This document shows, one piece after another, positions 33,723 to 46,230 of a stretch of 64,000 bases of DNA; the first letter of the stretch is position 1, and each line of letters begins with the position of its first letter. Made by a program: the position numbers and the translations under genes. The DNA lies in NCBI GenBank assembly GCA_033398695.1, contig CM065805.1, positions 165,951,787-166,015,786 on the forward strand. The letters are read 5' to 3'. The DNA is from Orobanche coerulescens. Its lineage: Eukaryota > Streptophyta > Magnoliopsida > Lamiales > Orobanchaceae. The notes under the pieces were generated by a model. The model saw nothing but the letters and a program-made list of their open reading frames with translations. It was not told the DNA's origin and ran no database searches.

Positions 33723-35498
33723 GTAGCTGTACTTAGCCATTTTCAGCTATTCTTGTCCAACGTCTCGACCTATAGAATACGTACACATGACATGTGGAAT
33801 AAACATACTCCTTCCAATAGTATTCTCATACAATACGCCTGACATACAATATCTTCAAATCCAATTGTCGACCAAGTACGACAATATTACCAATACAGAT
33901 GTCTCAATCTTCAATTATTTTATCCATATTGTACAGATTCCACACTGTATAACATAACTCGAATAAAATAACATTAAACAACCATAGTAGAAATTTAGGA
34001 TATTACACTATCTTTATCCGAGCACACGATATAGATCTGTGGAAAGTCATATGCCTTGGTTCGAAAATTCCCACGAACACCAACGGTACGTTTAAAAGTT
34101 TCGAAGAGTATGATGATTCCGATTGGAAAAATGACCATTATAATTGCAAAACAACGCAATTACTATATTGTGCTTTAAATCAGAAGAACACAACCGGATC
34201 TCATCTTGTGATAGTGCCAAGGAGATATGGAAAATGCTAGAGGTCACACACGAAGGCATAAATCAAGTCAAGGAGACAAAGATTAACATGCTTCTCCAAG
34301 ACTACAAGCTATTCCAAATGAAATCGACCGATTTTCAGTTATTACGAATGGATTGGCTTGTTTCAGAAAACCCCTTTCGAGTAGTGAAAAGGTAAAGAAG
34401 GTCCTACGATCACTACCTCGGGAATGGGGCAGACGGCGACAGTAATTATGAAATCGAAAGATTTAAATAATCTTGATTTTAGCGCCATTGTGGGTTCACT
34501 AATTAATTACGAGATTTACTAAAATCTCAAAATGCAAAGCCGAAGCCGAAGGAAAGAGCAATATCTTTAAAAGCTAAAAAGGTGTCAAGGATCGAAGAAA
34601 TCCCAGTGGATGAAGATGATGAAGAATCGGCATATTATGCCAAGAATATAAATGAGTTTCAAAACTTATTAAACCGGAGAAGGAAGGACATCAAATCAGG
34701 CGAATATAAGAAATTCGACAACAACTGTCGAAGTTATGGTAAACCAGGCCACTTTGCTAAAAATTGCCGGAGCGCAAATCCTAAAAAGGAAGTTCTCGTT
34801 GCGACATGGAGCGATGAAGATGAATATGATGATTTCAATCAAAATAATCTCACTCTCATGGCATGAAGTTCATTCGACGAAAGCGACATAGAAAGTTAGG
34901 TTAGTACATCCTCTCACGATGAACTTTTTGAAGCATTCAAACTTTTACATATCGATTTTCAAAATGCTTTAAATGAAATTAAATGCCTTCAATCGAAAAA
35001 TAAATTATTGGAAATCAAAATTTCCAAATTAAATGGAAAAGGGAAAATTATCGAGACCGATCATTCTAAATGTGTTGAAAATGAAAATAAATTAACGGAT
35101 GATCTTTTGAAAGTTCAAAACGAACTTAATGTTTTAACAAATAAATTTTCTTGCGGAAATGACAAGTTTGAACAAATGCTTTCCGTTCAAAAATATTTTT
35201 TAAACAAACAGGGGTTAGGATTCAAACCTTGTAATAAAAACCGAATCCGTAAATTTCAAAATACCCTGTTGCGATAACTGTTTAAAACTTGAGCATCACA
35301 TTTCGAATTGCAAAAGCCCACGTCGGACAATAAAACTAAAAATACTTGAATTCCAAAAGGAACCTTTATATCAAATATCCTCTATGTGTCGAATGAAAAA
35401 CCAACTATCGGTTGGATCCCCAAAAATCAAAATTGATTTTATTCAAATTAGTATTTAACTCAGGGAGAGTTTTATATTTTATAAAGGGGAGATTTTTA

Positions 35499-36230
35499 TG
35501 TAACACCCCCAAACCACTCGAGAATATTACAGCGCCACAGACCCTCTCCGTGAGGACCTACCAGGCTAAGTACAAAAACAATACATCACATTACATGCCG
35601 ATTAGGCTAAATAATGAATCATTAGACCGATTTGGTCTTTTGAGATAACATAAACATCAAACATACATAACTCCTTCCCATAACTTCTACCCACGCAGGG
35701 GTTGGAATACATCAACATTCCCATAAGACGGGAATGTATCACAACGGAAAGATAAGATAACAAGACTGTACTAAAATACTCAACACTGGTGTTCATGTAA
35801 TTAGTATCGTTGTCTTCCATCATCCTTCGTACCGATCTTGTGATTCGCTCCCCAGCAACCTGCAAGTACCTGGACGCAATACAGACATCCACCCCCCGAA
35901 TACTCGGGGGTTAGTGAAACTCCACTGTTTTGCGAGTGCAAGTATAAAGTGCAAATACGAGCTAAACACAACATACTCGAGGAATATAATAACTTAATTA
36001 ATTCCACAATTCAACCCAACGAAGACTTCCCGAGATATTTTATTGGATAAAATAGTTCAAACCATAAAAGTTGAAATGAGACATGTAGATTCTTTGAAAA
36101 GCATTTAAAAGTCTCGGCAGTTTTAGAAAGAAATTTTTGGACTAATGAATCTCAACTTATCAAAAACTACAAAGGGACACGGGGCCAAAGAATTGTTTTT
36201 TCTTCAAGAATGCAAATCCGGTCACAAAAA
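35499..36230 (-). repeat. LTR F, truncated first copy
   Basis: It starts TGTAACACCCCCAAACCAC inside copia gag and matches 38930-39660. At 36230/36231 it switches abruptly to LTR E sequence (from about 32862), which is the breakpoint of the tandem duplication. Confidence 0.85.
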
Positions 36231-37413
36231 CCACCGCCATGTTCACCATCATAAGAAGAAATCAACAATAAGAACATCAAAAACCCGAATATCAACAACA
36301 ACATCAACATAACTCGGTAATTCATCTCAAAATCATACTTATAAACTCATATACATGACGACTATCAACTCAAGAACATCATATACAATCCAAAACAAAA
36401 TCCCAAAAGTGAAAAGTAATTACCTCTTTGAAGGAATGGATTGAATCCCAAGGTTGAATCCGTTCTCAATCACTTCCAAGACCCAAATGTTGTTAGGAAC
36501 GATCAACTCAAGTGTTTGGAACCTCAAACTTCTCTCTAAGAACTCTCTCTAACGGTTCACAGGAAGAAATGGACGAAAATGAAGAATAATGCCCAACTGC
36601 ACATATATATACTGTACATTACTAGCGTACGCTAAAACTTGTATTTAGCGTGCGCTACACCCCTAGCGTGCGCTATCCTTCCTTGATAGCGTGCACTATC
36701 GAAGTCCAAAAAGGCTACTGCCTTGCTTCGTACATCAGCTTACATACGTAATATCCATGCAATAACGTACGTAAACATGCGTTGACTTGCTACAGTGAAA
36801 TGCTCGGTAGCGTACGCTATTCTCCATCAATAGTGTGCGCTTTTCTTCGTTGACCAGTTAATCTGCACCTTCCCCGAAGATGCCTGTGGTCTACACGCCG
36901 AAAGTAACCTGACAAAGCCAAGATTCCTTTGTCCGATCTACATTTAGCGTGCGCTACTCACTTATGCTTAGCGTGCGCTAAATGCCGATAATAATCAGTC
37001 TGGGCCTACCTGTCGGCCACCTTCCGAACCTTATCCAGAATGCCTTACGTATGTTAGGGGTCCTCCTTAGAGTACGTAATTCAAATCTCTTAGCGTGCGC
37101 TAAGTATACATCGTAGCGTGCGCTAACGTAGCTGTACTTAGCCATTTTCAACTATTCTTGTCCAATGTCTCGACCTACAGAATAAGTACACATGACATGT
37201 GGAATAAACATACTCCTTCCAATAGTTTTCTCATACAATACGCCTGACACACAATATCTTCAAATGCAATTGTCGACCACGTACGACAATATTACCAATA
37301 CAGATGTCTCAATCTTTCAATTATTTTATCCATATTGTACAGATTCCACACTGTACAACATAACTCGAATAAAATAACATTAAACAACCATAGTAGAAGT
37401 TTATGATATTACA
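36231..37413 (-). repeat. LTR E, duplicated partial copy
   Basis: Corresponds to 32862-34007. It has its own TATA (TATATATA, 36602-36612) and palindrome array (36623-37128). It has one extra TAGCGTGCGCTA motif and spacer near 36955-36978 that unit 1 lacks. Confidence 0.85.
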
Positions 37414-38929
37414 CTATCTTCATCCGAGCATACGATATAGATCTGTGGAAAGTCATATGCCTTGGTTCGAAAATTCCCACGAACACCAACGATACGTTTG
37501 AAAGTTTCGAAGAGTATGATGATTCCGATAGGAAAAATGACCATTATAATTGCAAAACATCGTAATTATTATATTATGCTTTAAATCCAGAAGAACACAA
37601 CCAGATCTCATCTTGTGATAGTGCCAAGGAGATATGGAAAATGTTAGAGGTCACACACGAAGGCATAAATCAAGTCAAGGAGACGAAGATTAATATGCTT
37701 CTCTACGACTACTAGCTATTCCAAATGAAAGACGAAGAATACATTACCATCATGCTCGACCGATTTTTGGTTATTACGAATGGATTGACTTGTTTCGGAA
37801 AACCCCTTTTGAGTAGTGAAAAAGTAAAGAAGATCCTACAATCACTACCTTGGGAATGGGACAGACAGCGACGACAATTATGAAATCGAAAGATTTAAAT
37901 AATCTTGATTTTAGCGCCATTGTGGGTTCGCTAATTAATTACGAGATTTACTAAAATCTCGAAACGCAAAGCCGAAGCCGAAGGAAAGAGCAATAGCTTA
38001 AAAAGCTAAAAAGGTGTCAAGGATCGAAGAAATCCCGGTGGATGAAGATGATGAAGAATCGGCATATTATGCCAAGAATGTAAATGAGTTTCAAAACTTA
38101 TTAAACCGGAGAAGGAAGGACATCAAATCGGGCGAATATAAGAAATTCGACAACAACTGTCGAAGTTGTGGTAAACCAGGCCACTTTGCTAAAAATTGCT
38201 GGAGCGCAAATCCTAAAAAGGAAGTTCTCGTTGCAACATGGAGCGATGAAGATGAAGATGATGATTTCAATCAAAATAATCTCGCTCTAATGGCATGAAG
38301 TTCATTCGACGAAAGCGAAATCGAAAGTTAGGTTAGTACATCCTCGCACGATGAACTTTTTGAAGCATTCAAACTTTTACATACCGATTTTCAAAATGCT
38401 TTAAATGAAATTAAATGCCTTCAATCGAAAAATAAATTATTGGAAATCGAAATTTCCAAATTAAATGGAAAAGGAAAAATTATCGAGACCGATCATTCTA
38501 AATGTGTTGAAAATGAAAATAAATTAATGGATGATCTTTTGAAAGTTCAAAACGAACTTAACGTTTTAACAAATAAATTCTATTGCGGAAATGACAAGTT
38601 TGAACAAATGCTTTCCGTTCAAAAATATTCTTTAAACAAACAGGGGTTAGGATTCAAACCTTGTAATAAAACCGAATTCTTAAATTTCAAAATACCCCGT
38701 TGCGATAACTTTTTAAAACTTGAGCATCACATTTCGAATTGCAAAAGCCCACGTTGGACGATAAAACTAGAAAGACTTGGATTCCAAAAGGAACCTTTAT
38801 ATCAAATATCCTCTATATGTCGAATGAAAAACCAACTATCGGTTGGATCCCCAAAAATCAAAATTGATTATATTCAAATTAGTATTTAACTCAGGGGGAA
38901 TTTTATATTTTATAAAGGGGAGATTTTTG
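37414..38929 (+). pseudogene. Copia gag, second (duplicated) copy
   Basis: Same gag segment as 34008-35498. Here the zinc knuckle is canonical (CRSCGKPGHFAKNC, about 38159-38200) and the segment missing near 34328 in copy 1 is present (YITIMLDRF). A stop replaces a Lys codon in the LQDYK segment (about 37713). Without the gag N-terminus (which lies before LTR E) it cannot encode a complete Gag. Confidence 0.85.
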
Positions 38930-41359
38930 TGTAACACCCCCAAACCACTCGGGAATATTACAGCGCCGCAGACCCTCTCTGTGAGGACCTATCAAGCTAA
39001 GTACAAAATCAGTACCTCACATTACATGCCGATTAGGCTAAATAATGAATCATTAGACCGATTTGGTATTTTTCCACAACATAAACATCAAACATACATA
39101 ACTCCTTCCCACAACTTCTACCCACGCAGGGGTTAGAATACATCAACATTCACATAAGACGGGAATGTACCACAACGGAAAGTTAAGATAATAAGACTGT
39201 ACTAAAATACTCAACACTGGTCTTCATGTGATTAGTATTGTTGTCTTCCATCATCCTTCATACCTATCTTGTGATTCGCTCCCCAGCAACCTGCAAGTAC
39301 CTGGACGCAATACAGATATCCACTCCCCGAATACTCGAGGGTTAGCAAAACTCTACTGTTTTGCTAGTGCAAGTATAAAGTGCAAATACGAGCTATACAC
39401 AACATACTCGAGGAATATAATAACTTAATTAATTTCACAATTCAACCCAACGAAGAATTCCCAAGATATTTCATTGGATAAAATAGTTCAAACCGTAAAA
39501 GTTGAAATGAGACATGTAGATTCTTTGAAAAGCATTTAAAAAGTCACGGGAGGTTTAGAAGACATTTTTGGAATAATGAATCCTCAACTTATCAAAAACT
39601 ACAAATGGACACGGGCCAAAGAATTGTTTTTAATCAAGAATGCAAATCCGGTCACAAAAACACGGGGTCTACGAACCAATCATCCACATCACATACTCGA
39701 GTGAATAACCCAATGGTCAAACTCGAACATAACCAAAACACAATGTACAGAAAGAATCATAGGGCCCGCAACCAAGAAACGAATCATATATGATGCTATA
39801 TTGGTGCCATTCTAGCCAAGTACCAAGACCTTACGTATGACGTATCTCACACCGAGAATGAAAGCGTTGTGATATTCCAGACATATCACAATTATCGAAA
39901 ACAACTACATGCCATAATCATCATCACAAAACAGACTCTTGAGCTATACTGGACCTGTACCTCTCGAGCAAGATTCACACCCCAGAGACACCTCGTCAGG
40001 CCCTCCCTGGTGTATAGCCCAACCGAGTGATCCGTAGGGAAACGCAGCCTACCGGACCCCAGGGGACCCTCACTGGTTTTACTCGGCTCGCACACACTCA
40101 ATCAACAAATGGCACAAATCACATTTACCAAAAACACATTCCCCCGAAGTACATCAAATGTAAATCAAGGTAATTGCTAAGAATGCCCACTTAACCCGGC
40201 ACATACTCACAACCAATATTCTGCAGCATCACATACTCAGCAGTAAACACACATATCCACACACATACACACCTCTTGCCAAAAAGGCATAATCTTTAGG
40301 TCCACTAACGATGAAATCACACACAACGACACCATCCGCAAACAAGGCACTCCAATGCACAAAATTAACACACATTATTGAAACAACAAATTCATTCACA
40401 AACACACAAGTAGATCTTTGTGAAGGCTTTTATCGAGAATATACCAATTATTTTGTAAGTTCATTAAAACCATTCCGATCGCACACGGAGCCAATTACCA
40501 ACTATTACATCTACGAAACATAAAGTGTATAGGCAAGATACTTTCCTCGATAATTGATATAGGACACTCCGAAGAACACAGCTCGACCGGAAAACAACGA
40601 TAACTCGATCGATCGAGAAATGACGAACGGAAGAGTTCCGACTCGGGTTCTTCACAAGGAACCTAAACCTAACATCATGACATCAAAATCAACGATCATA
40701 CAAGGAAGAATAATCGTAGAACGCCCGAATCCCCTTTGTGACATTTTACCGGACACCTTCAAGGCGTCAATTAAGAACTCAACAAAACGACGGATCTTTA
40801 GCAATCGAACCATGGAACGACAATAAAATTGTAACACCCCCAAGTTATTCAGGGATATTACAGCGCCGTAAGCCCCGCCGTGGGACCCACAATGCCAAAC
40901 ATACGTGGAACCATAAAATTTGACCGATAAGGTCTACACACAATGGAATGATAAACAATACAAAGGTATTCGAAACATAACCAATGTATTCACAAATATC
41001 ACAACTCGAATCAATACTTCGGCAAACACAGGCCGGAACACCAAGGAAAAGGGAAAACAATACTCGAGTATTCAAAAGCCAATCTAGTACAACAACACTG
41101 AACGGGAAACTCCAAACATAACTGGAAGAAGGACACAGTATCACACTTGCCCACCATCTTCGTGCCGACCCGATACCTGCCTGTCCGACCTCCTGGAACC
41201 TGAAATACATGAAACGTATTTCCCCCATAAAGGGGTTAGCCGTCGAATAGCTAGTGCAAGTATATCAATATGAAACACAATACTCCTCGACAATAAAGTA
41301 AATGTAACCGTCAATTCATCAATTCAAGACTAGTATTCCGGAATAACTAAAATCTCATA

Positions 41360-41545
41360 AGACGTATGTGAATGCCGTAGAAACGGTTCGTTTACCTCAT
41401 ACGCCGTTACGTATGTGAATGCCGTAGAAACGGTTCGTTCACCTCATACGCCGATACATGTAGGAATGCCGTCAAAACGGTTCGTTCATTACATGCCAAC
41501 AATATATCTATGAATGCCGTAAAAACGGTTCGTTCATGATATGCC
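41360..41545 (-). repeat. Tandem repeats in LTR G (left copy)
   Basis: Four units of about 50 bp with GAATGCCGTAGAAACGGTTC, each a small hairpin (CCGT-AGAA-ACGG). The right LTR has the same four at 48275-48450. They lie between the GGCAAGTA site (41590-41603) and the double hairpin (41222-41262). Confidence 0.85.
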
Positions 41546-42275
41546 ATCAATATTTCTTACTTTCAAAGTCGAACGTACAATCATAAATGTATACTTGCCT
41601 TTGAGACATCGAGAAATCGAACGGAGGAAAGGTATGAGTTCGGTAGGTCCAAGAACGCGCTTCCGGCACCTAAACGATTCGCAAGGAATATGACAATTAA
41701 TTATCCATACTCAAATTACACGAAGAGACTCCCGAAACTCGTCTACGATTCAAGAAAATATACGGGTGAACAACTAAAGGTTGGGAAATCGCCCAAACTC
41801 CCACAAGTCCGAAAACGGCACAATCCAACCCGTAAAATCGGAATAAAACACTCATACGGTATAGATATATCAAAATCTCAAGGTTCTCAAGCTTCAATCG
41901 GATAAAACGGATGAATCTACGAAAACCCCCAAAATCCAACACCAAAATCAAAGTGTTTCTTGAATAATCTTTCAATAATCCGATGAATACTCAAACATGT
42001 CCATAATCACGCATATATCACATCACACACCATGATTTTATCATCCAAAACGTCAATACCCACACAAAATCGAGAAATCAAGATGTCGAAGAAATTACCT
42101 CTTGAATATCCAAGCTCTATGATCCAAGGAATATGCGTTAGATCTACTATCCGAGCTTCTCAACCGAGTGAAAGTGGTGAATCTCCAACACACAAGTGAT
42201 AGATGTGAGAAAACTCCTCCCTCAAACTCTCTCTCTCGCGGTGGAAGAAGGAAATGGAGGAGATGGGCTGAAATC

Positions 42276-42590
42276 TTGCTTAAAAAGCCGGATTCTGCAG
42301 TTGACCGCATTGTGTGCCGCGGCTCATCCCAGGTGTGCCGCGGCACAGGCCTAAAAATTGCTCCCAGGTTTCGGCAGTGTGCCGCGGCTCAGCCCAGGTG
42401 TGCCGCGGCACCGGCACAGCGGTTTTGGCCGAGGATGCACAAGTGTGCCGCGGCTCGGTCTAGGTGTGCCGCGGCAATGACTCGGCAGGTGTCTTTGCGA
42501 TCACGGAGTGTGCCGCGGCACCGTGCGATCCGCTCGGCCAGATTTAGGAAATGTGTGTGCCGCGGCGCACACTCCTTGTGCCGCGGCTCA
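42276..42590 (-). promoter_or_regulatory. LTR G (left) palindrome array and TATA-like box
   Basis: About ten copies of TGTGCCGCGGCA(C)/GTGCCGCGGCTCA between 42308 and 42590, next to a weak TATA-like CTTTTTAAGC (minus, 42278-42288). The 148-aa ORF across this region is an artefact of the repeats. Confidence 0.55.
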
Positions 42591-42837
42591 CACCCCCTTC
42601 GGGTCCTAAAATGACGAAAAATGACCCGGGAAGAAAATAAAAGCAATAGGATTCAATGTCTGGGCAACAATAACACGAAATAGAAGTACGGAAAACCCCA
42701 GACGGTGGTTCTAAGCAATGATTACAAGGGTTCGCTCAACAAATCACGATTCGAAGAACATGAAGAGGTTTGAAATGACATGACTTTCGACCGGGTATTA
42801 CATTCTCCCCCTCTAAAAAGAAGTTTCGTCCCGAAAC

Positions 42838-45800
42838 TTAAGAAATAAATAGTTCGGGGTACTCCACCCGCATCTTCTCTTCCGTCTCCCAAGTTGCCTC
42901 TTCGACTCCATGCCTCGACCATTGTACCTTAACCAGTGGAATGGCCTTATGCCGAAGCTGTTTCTCGCGACACTCAAGGATCTTCACGGGTCTCTCCGGA
43001 AAGGTAATATCCTCGGCTACGTTAATCTCACTGTAGTCGATAATGTGGCTCGGATCCGGTACGTACTTCCTCAATTGGGACACATGAAAAACACTATGGA
43101 CATGACTCAAAGCTGGAGGCAACGCCAAGCGATAAGCTAAATCTCCAACTCTGTCCAAAATCTCGAAAGGTCCGATATACCTTGGACTGAGTTTTCCCTT
43201 TTTCCCGAAGCGAAAAACTCCTCTGGTCGGCGATACTTTGAGCAAGACGTGATCCCCCACTTCAAACTCCAAGGGTCGACGACGAGTATCAGCGTAAGAT
43301 TTCTGACGACTCTGGGCAGTCAGTAATCGATCTCGGATAATAGAAATCTTTTCCTTGGTCTCCAATAACATATCCGGTTCCATCCCAACTAGCTCAGAAG
43401 CCTCGTCCCAACATAATGGCGACCTACATCGCCTACCATAGAGTGCCTCGAAGGGTGCCATTTTGATCGACGCATGCCAACTATTATTGTAAGCAAACTC
43501 GATCAATGGTAGGTGAAGCTCCCAATCATTACTCCAATCCAAGGCACAAGCCCGTAACATATCTTCCAGAGTCTGAATCGTCCTCTCTGTCTGACCGTCC
43601 GACTGAGGATGAAAGGAAGTGCTCAATCTCAACTCAGTACCCAGAGCCTGATGAATGGCCTGCCAAAAGTGTGATACAAAGCGGCCGTCTCGATCAGAAA
43701 CAATAGTCTTGGGGGCACCGTGTAGCCTCACGATCTCAGCGATAAAGGTTCGAGCCAATCTATCCGGTCCCCAAGTATCCTTAATACCCAAAAAGTGTGC
43801 AGACTTGGTCAATCGATCGACAATTACCCAAATCATATTCATTCCAGTCCGAGTTCTCGGCATGCCAGTGATAAAATCCATTGATATATCTTCCCACTTC
43901 CACTCGGGAATGGGAAGTGGTTTCAACAACCCCGCCGGTCGTTGATGTTCGATCTTGACTTGTTGACACGTCAAGCATCGTAGTACAAACTCTGTAACAT
44001 CCTTCTTCATGTTATTCCACCAAAAATTGCGCTTCAAATCTTTGTACATCTTACTCGTTCCGGGGTGGATTGAGTAAGGCGTAGCATGAGCTTCTCGGAG
44101 AATCCTCTGTCTCAACTCCAAATCGTTCGGAACACAAAGCCTGCCCTGAAATCTCAGAATACTATCCTCGTGAACCATAAAGCCGGGAGCTTTTCCTTTA
44201 ATCACATCTTTCTTCAGTTGAGAAATCACCGGGTCACCCCACTGCTTCCCTTTGATGTCGTCAACTAAGGACGAAGTAATTTCGAGAGTGCACAACTGTC
44301 CCTGTACTCGCTGAAGCCAAACTTCTATCCCTTGCTCAATTAAATCTTGACGAATTTTCGTCTGGGATGTAAGAACCTCAAGCATTTGAAGAGATGCCGA
44401 TTTGCGACTCAAAGCATCCCCAACGACATTGGCCTTCCCGGGGTGGTAAAGAATTTCCAGATCATAATCTTTTATCAACTCCAGCCAACGTCTCTGTCTC
44501 ATATTCAGCTCCTTCTGGCTGAAAATATACTTCAGGCTCTTGTGATCGGTATAAATTCGGCACGGTGAACCATACAAATAATGCCGCCAAATCTTGAGTG
44601 CGAAGACAATTGCAGCCAACTCTAAATCGTGAGTAGGATAATTCATCTCATAAGGCTTTAGTTGTCGTGACGCAAAAGCTATTGTCTTATCATGCTGCAT
44701 AAGAACACAGCCCAGGCCTTGACCCGAAGCGTCACTGTAGACTGCAAAGCCCTCGCTACCATGCGGTAAAGTAAGAATCGGCGCTGAAGTCAAACGTCTC
44801 TTTAGTTCATCGAAGCTCTGTTGTCTCTCATCCGTCCAAACAAACTTTTCGGTCTTCTGGAGTAATTTCGTAAGCGATCGAGCGAGTTTCGAGAACCCCT
44901 CGACAAACCGACGGTAATACCCAGCAAGGCCCAAAAAGCTACGAACCTCCTTAACATTTTTAGGCGGTGCCCAGCCTAGCACTGCCTCGATCTTCTGCGG
45001 GTCTACACGAACCCCTTCGGCCGAAATCACATGGCCGAGAAACATAACTTCTTCCAACCAAAACTCACATTTCGAGAATTTTGCATAGAGGTGCTCGGTT
45101 CTCAAAATGTCTAAGACCAAACGCAAGTGCCGGGCATGTTCCTCCCTATCCCGAGAATAGATCAAGATGTCGTCAATAAAGACGACTACACACCTGTCGA
45201 GGTACTCGATGAATATTTTATTCATTAACTACATGAATACTGCCGGCGCATTCGTCAACCCAAAAGGCATAACTACAAATTCATAATGCCCATATCTCGT
45301 CCGGAACGCCGTCTTCGGAACGTCGGACTCCCTCACCCTGAGTTGATAATACCCGGATCTTAAATCAATTTTCGAGAAAACCGCAGCCCCTTGCAATTGA
45401 TCAAATAAATCGTCTATACGAGGCAAAGGATACTTGTTTTTGATGGTTACTTTATTCAGCTCACGGTAGTCGATGCACAAACGTAATGAACCATCTTTCT
45501 TCCTCACGAAAAGAATAGGCGCGCCCCAAGGCGAAGCGCTCGGTCTGATGTACCCTCTTTCCAGAAGTTCTCCCAACTGATTCTTCAATTCTTGCATTTT
45601 GGAAGGTGCCATCCGGTAAGGTGCTTTAGAAATCGGAGCCGCATCTGGCTCTAAGTCCACGGTAAATTCTATCTCTCGAACTGGCGGTAATCCCGGAAGA
45701 TCATCCGGAAAAACATCGGGATACTCATTAACAACTGGAATTGAAGAGAAATCGACTTCGCTTCCTTCCGTTTTCAAAGCATAACACCAATAGCCCGTAC

Positions 45801-46230
45801 AACCTTTATTCAAAAGTTTTACGGCCTTCATGGCACTGATAAGTAACTTGGATAGTCCCGACTTACGCCCCAAAAACGAGTACTCCGATCCGTCTTTAGT
45901 CATCATGGTGATAACTTTGGTACGGTAATTCATAATCGCTTGGTGATTATTAAGCCAGTCCTCGCCGAGGATTACGTCCTCGCCTTCCATATCAACTACA
46001 ATTAAATTCGATAACCATTCCATACCGGATATAACCACCGGAAAATCTCTAATATCCCGATTCCCCACAATCATATCCCCGCTAGGCAGTCTCACGATAA
46101 AGGGATCGCAAGCAGTTAAACAAGTTATATTCAAACGGCGTACACACTCCAAAGAAATAAAAGAATGTGTAGCACCCGAATCAAAAAGTACACGGACTGG
46201 ATAGGATAGAATATGGATGGTACACAAGCC
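42838..46230 (-). pseudogene. Pol of element G: PR-RT-RNase H-integrase-chromodomain, one stop
   Basis: A second frameshift (about 46215-46235) leads into protease ([18 protein letters not shown]). RT follows ([41 protein letters not shown]), then RNase H ([35 protein letters not shown]) and integrase with an HHCC finger (ending RCLTCQQ) and DDE core ([26 protein letters not shown]). A GPF segment ([10 protein letters not shown]) and a chromodomain-like end ([23 protein letters not shown]) complete it. The only break is TAG at 45226-45228 within RT between FM and LMN, where related elements have Asp. Otherwise pol is full length. Confidence 0.92.

Larger units (their letters stand above)
30452..34007 (-). 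mobile_element. LTR E: solo gypsy LTR (3556 bp)
   Basis: Ends TGTAACACCCCC (30452) and GGATATTACA (34007). A perfect 5-bp target duplication CTATC (30447-30451 and 34008-34012) shows a complete insertion reduced to one LTR by LTR-LTR recombination. Minus-strand order: palindrome array (33722-33242), TATA (33232-33222), second palindrome cluster (32455-32355), GGCAAGT hairpins (32072-32051 and 31767-31757), tandem repeats (31650-31475), acceptor-like CTTTTTTAG site (about 30925). It carries no coding sequence; ORFs inside are spurious. Confidence 0.93.
30352..35450 (+). pseudogene. Copia gag (UBN2-type), first copy, interrupted by LTR E
   Basis: Gag starts at 30352 (MALQFASIEG; NWKKKMS) and is broken at 30451 by LTR E. 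It resumes at 34013 with HDIDLWKV, EEYDDSDW, SCDSAKEIWKMLEVTHEG, KETKINMLLQDY and a zinc knuckle at about 34727-34770. In that knuckle the second Cys is Tyr (CRSYGKPGHFAKNC). The C-terminal part (35008-35277) is Lys/Asn-rich and coiled-coil-like. Removing LTR E and one CTATC copy restores a continuous frame over the junction. Further frameshifts and a 25-bp-scale deletion near 34328 show it is dead. Confidence 0.8.
32862..39660. repeat. 3.4 kb tandem duplication (E tail, copia gag, F start)
   Basis: Unit 1 is 32862-36230, unit 2 36231-about 39660. Both contain, in order, the right part of LTR E, the CTATC junction, copia gag and the beginning of LTR F, with dispersed substitutions and small indels. 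The junction joins LTR F to LTR E with only a few bases of shared sequence, so the duplication arose by illegitimate recombination after E and F had inserted. Confidence 0.85.

Noticed and set aside
42168..42614. 148-aa ORF (plus) with a repeated CAAA pattern; also 49077-49532
   Set aside because: The ORF is produced by GTGCCGCGGCA repeats in the LTR G arrays. It has no domain and lies in a non-coding LTR.
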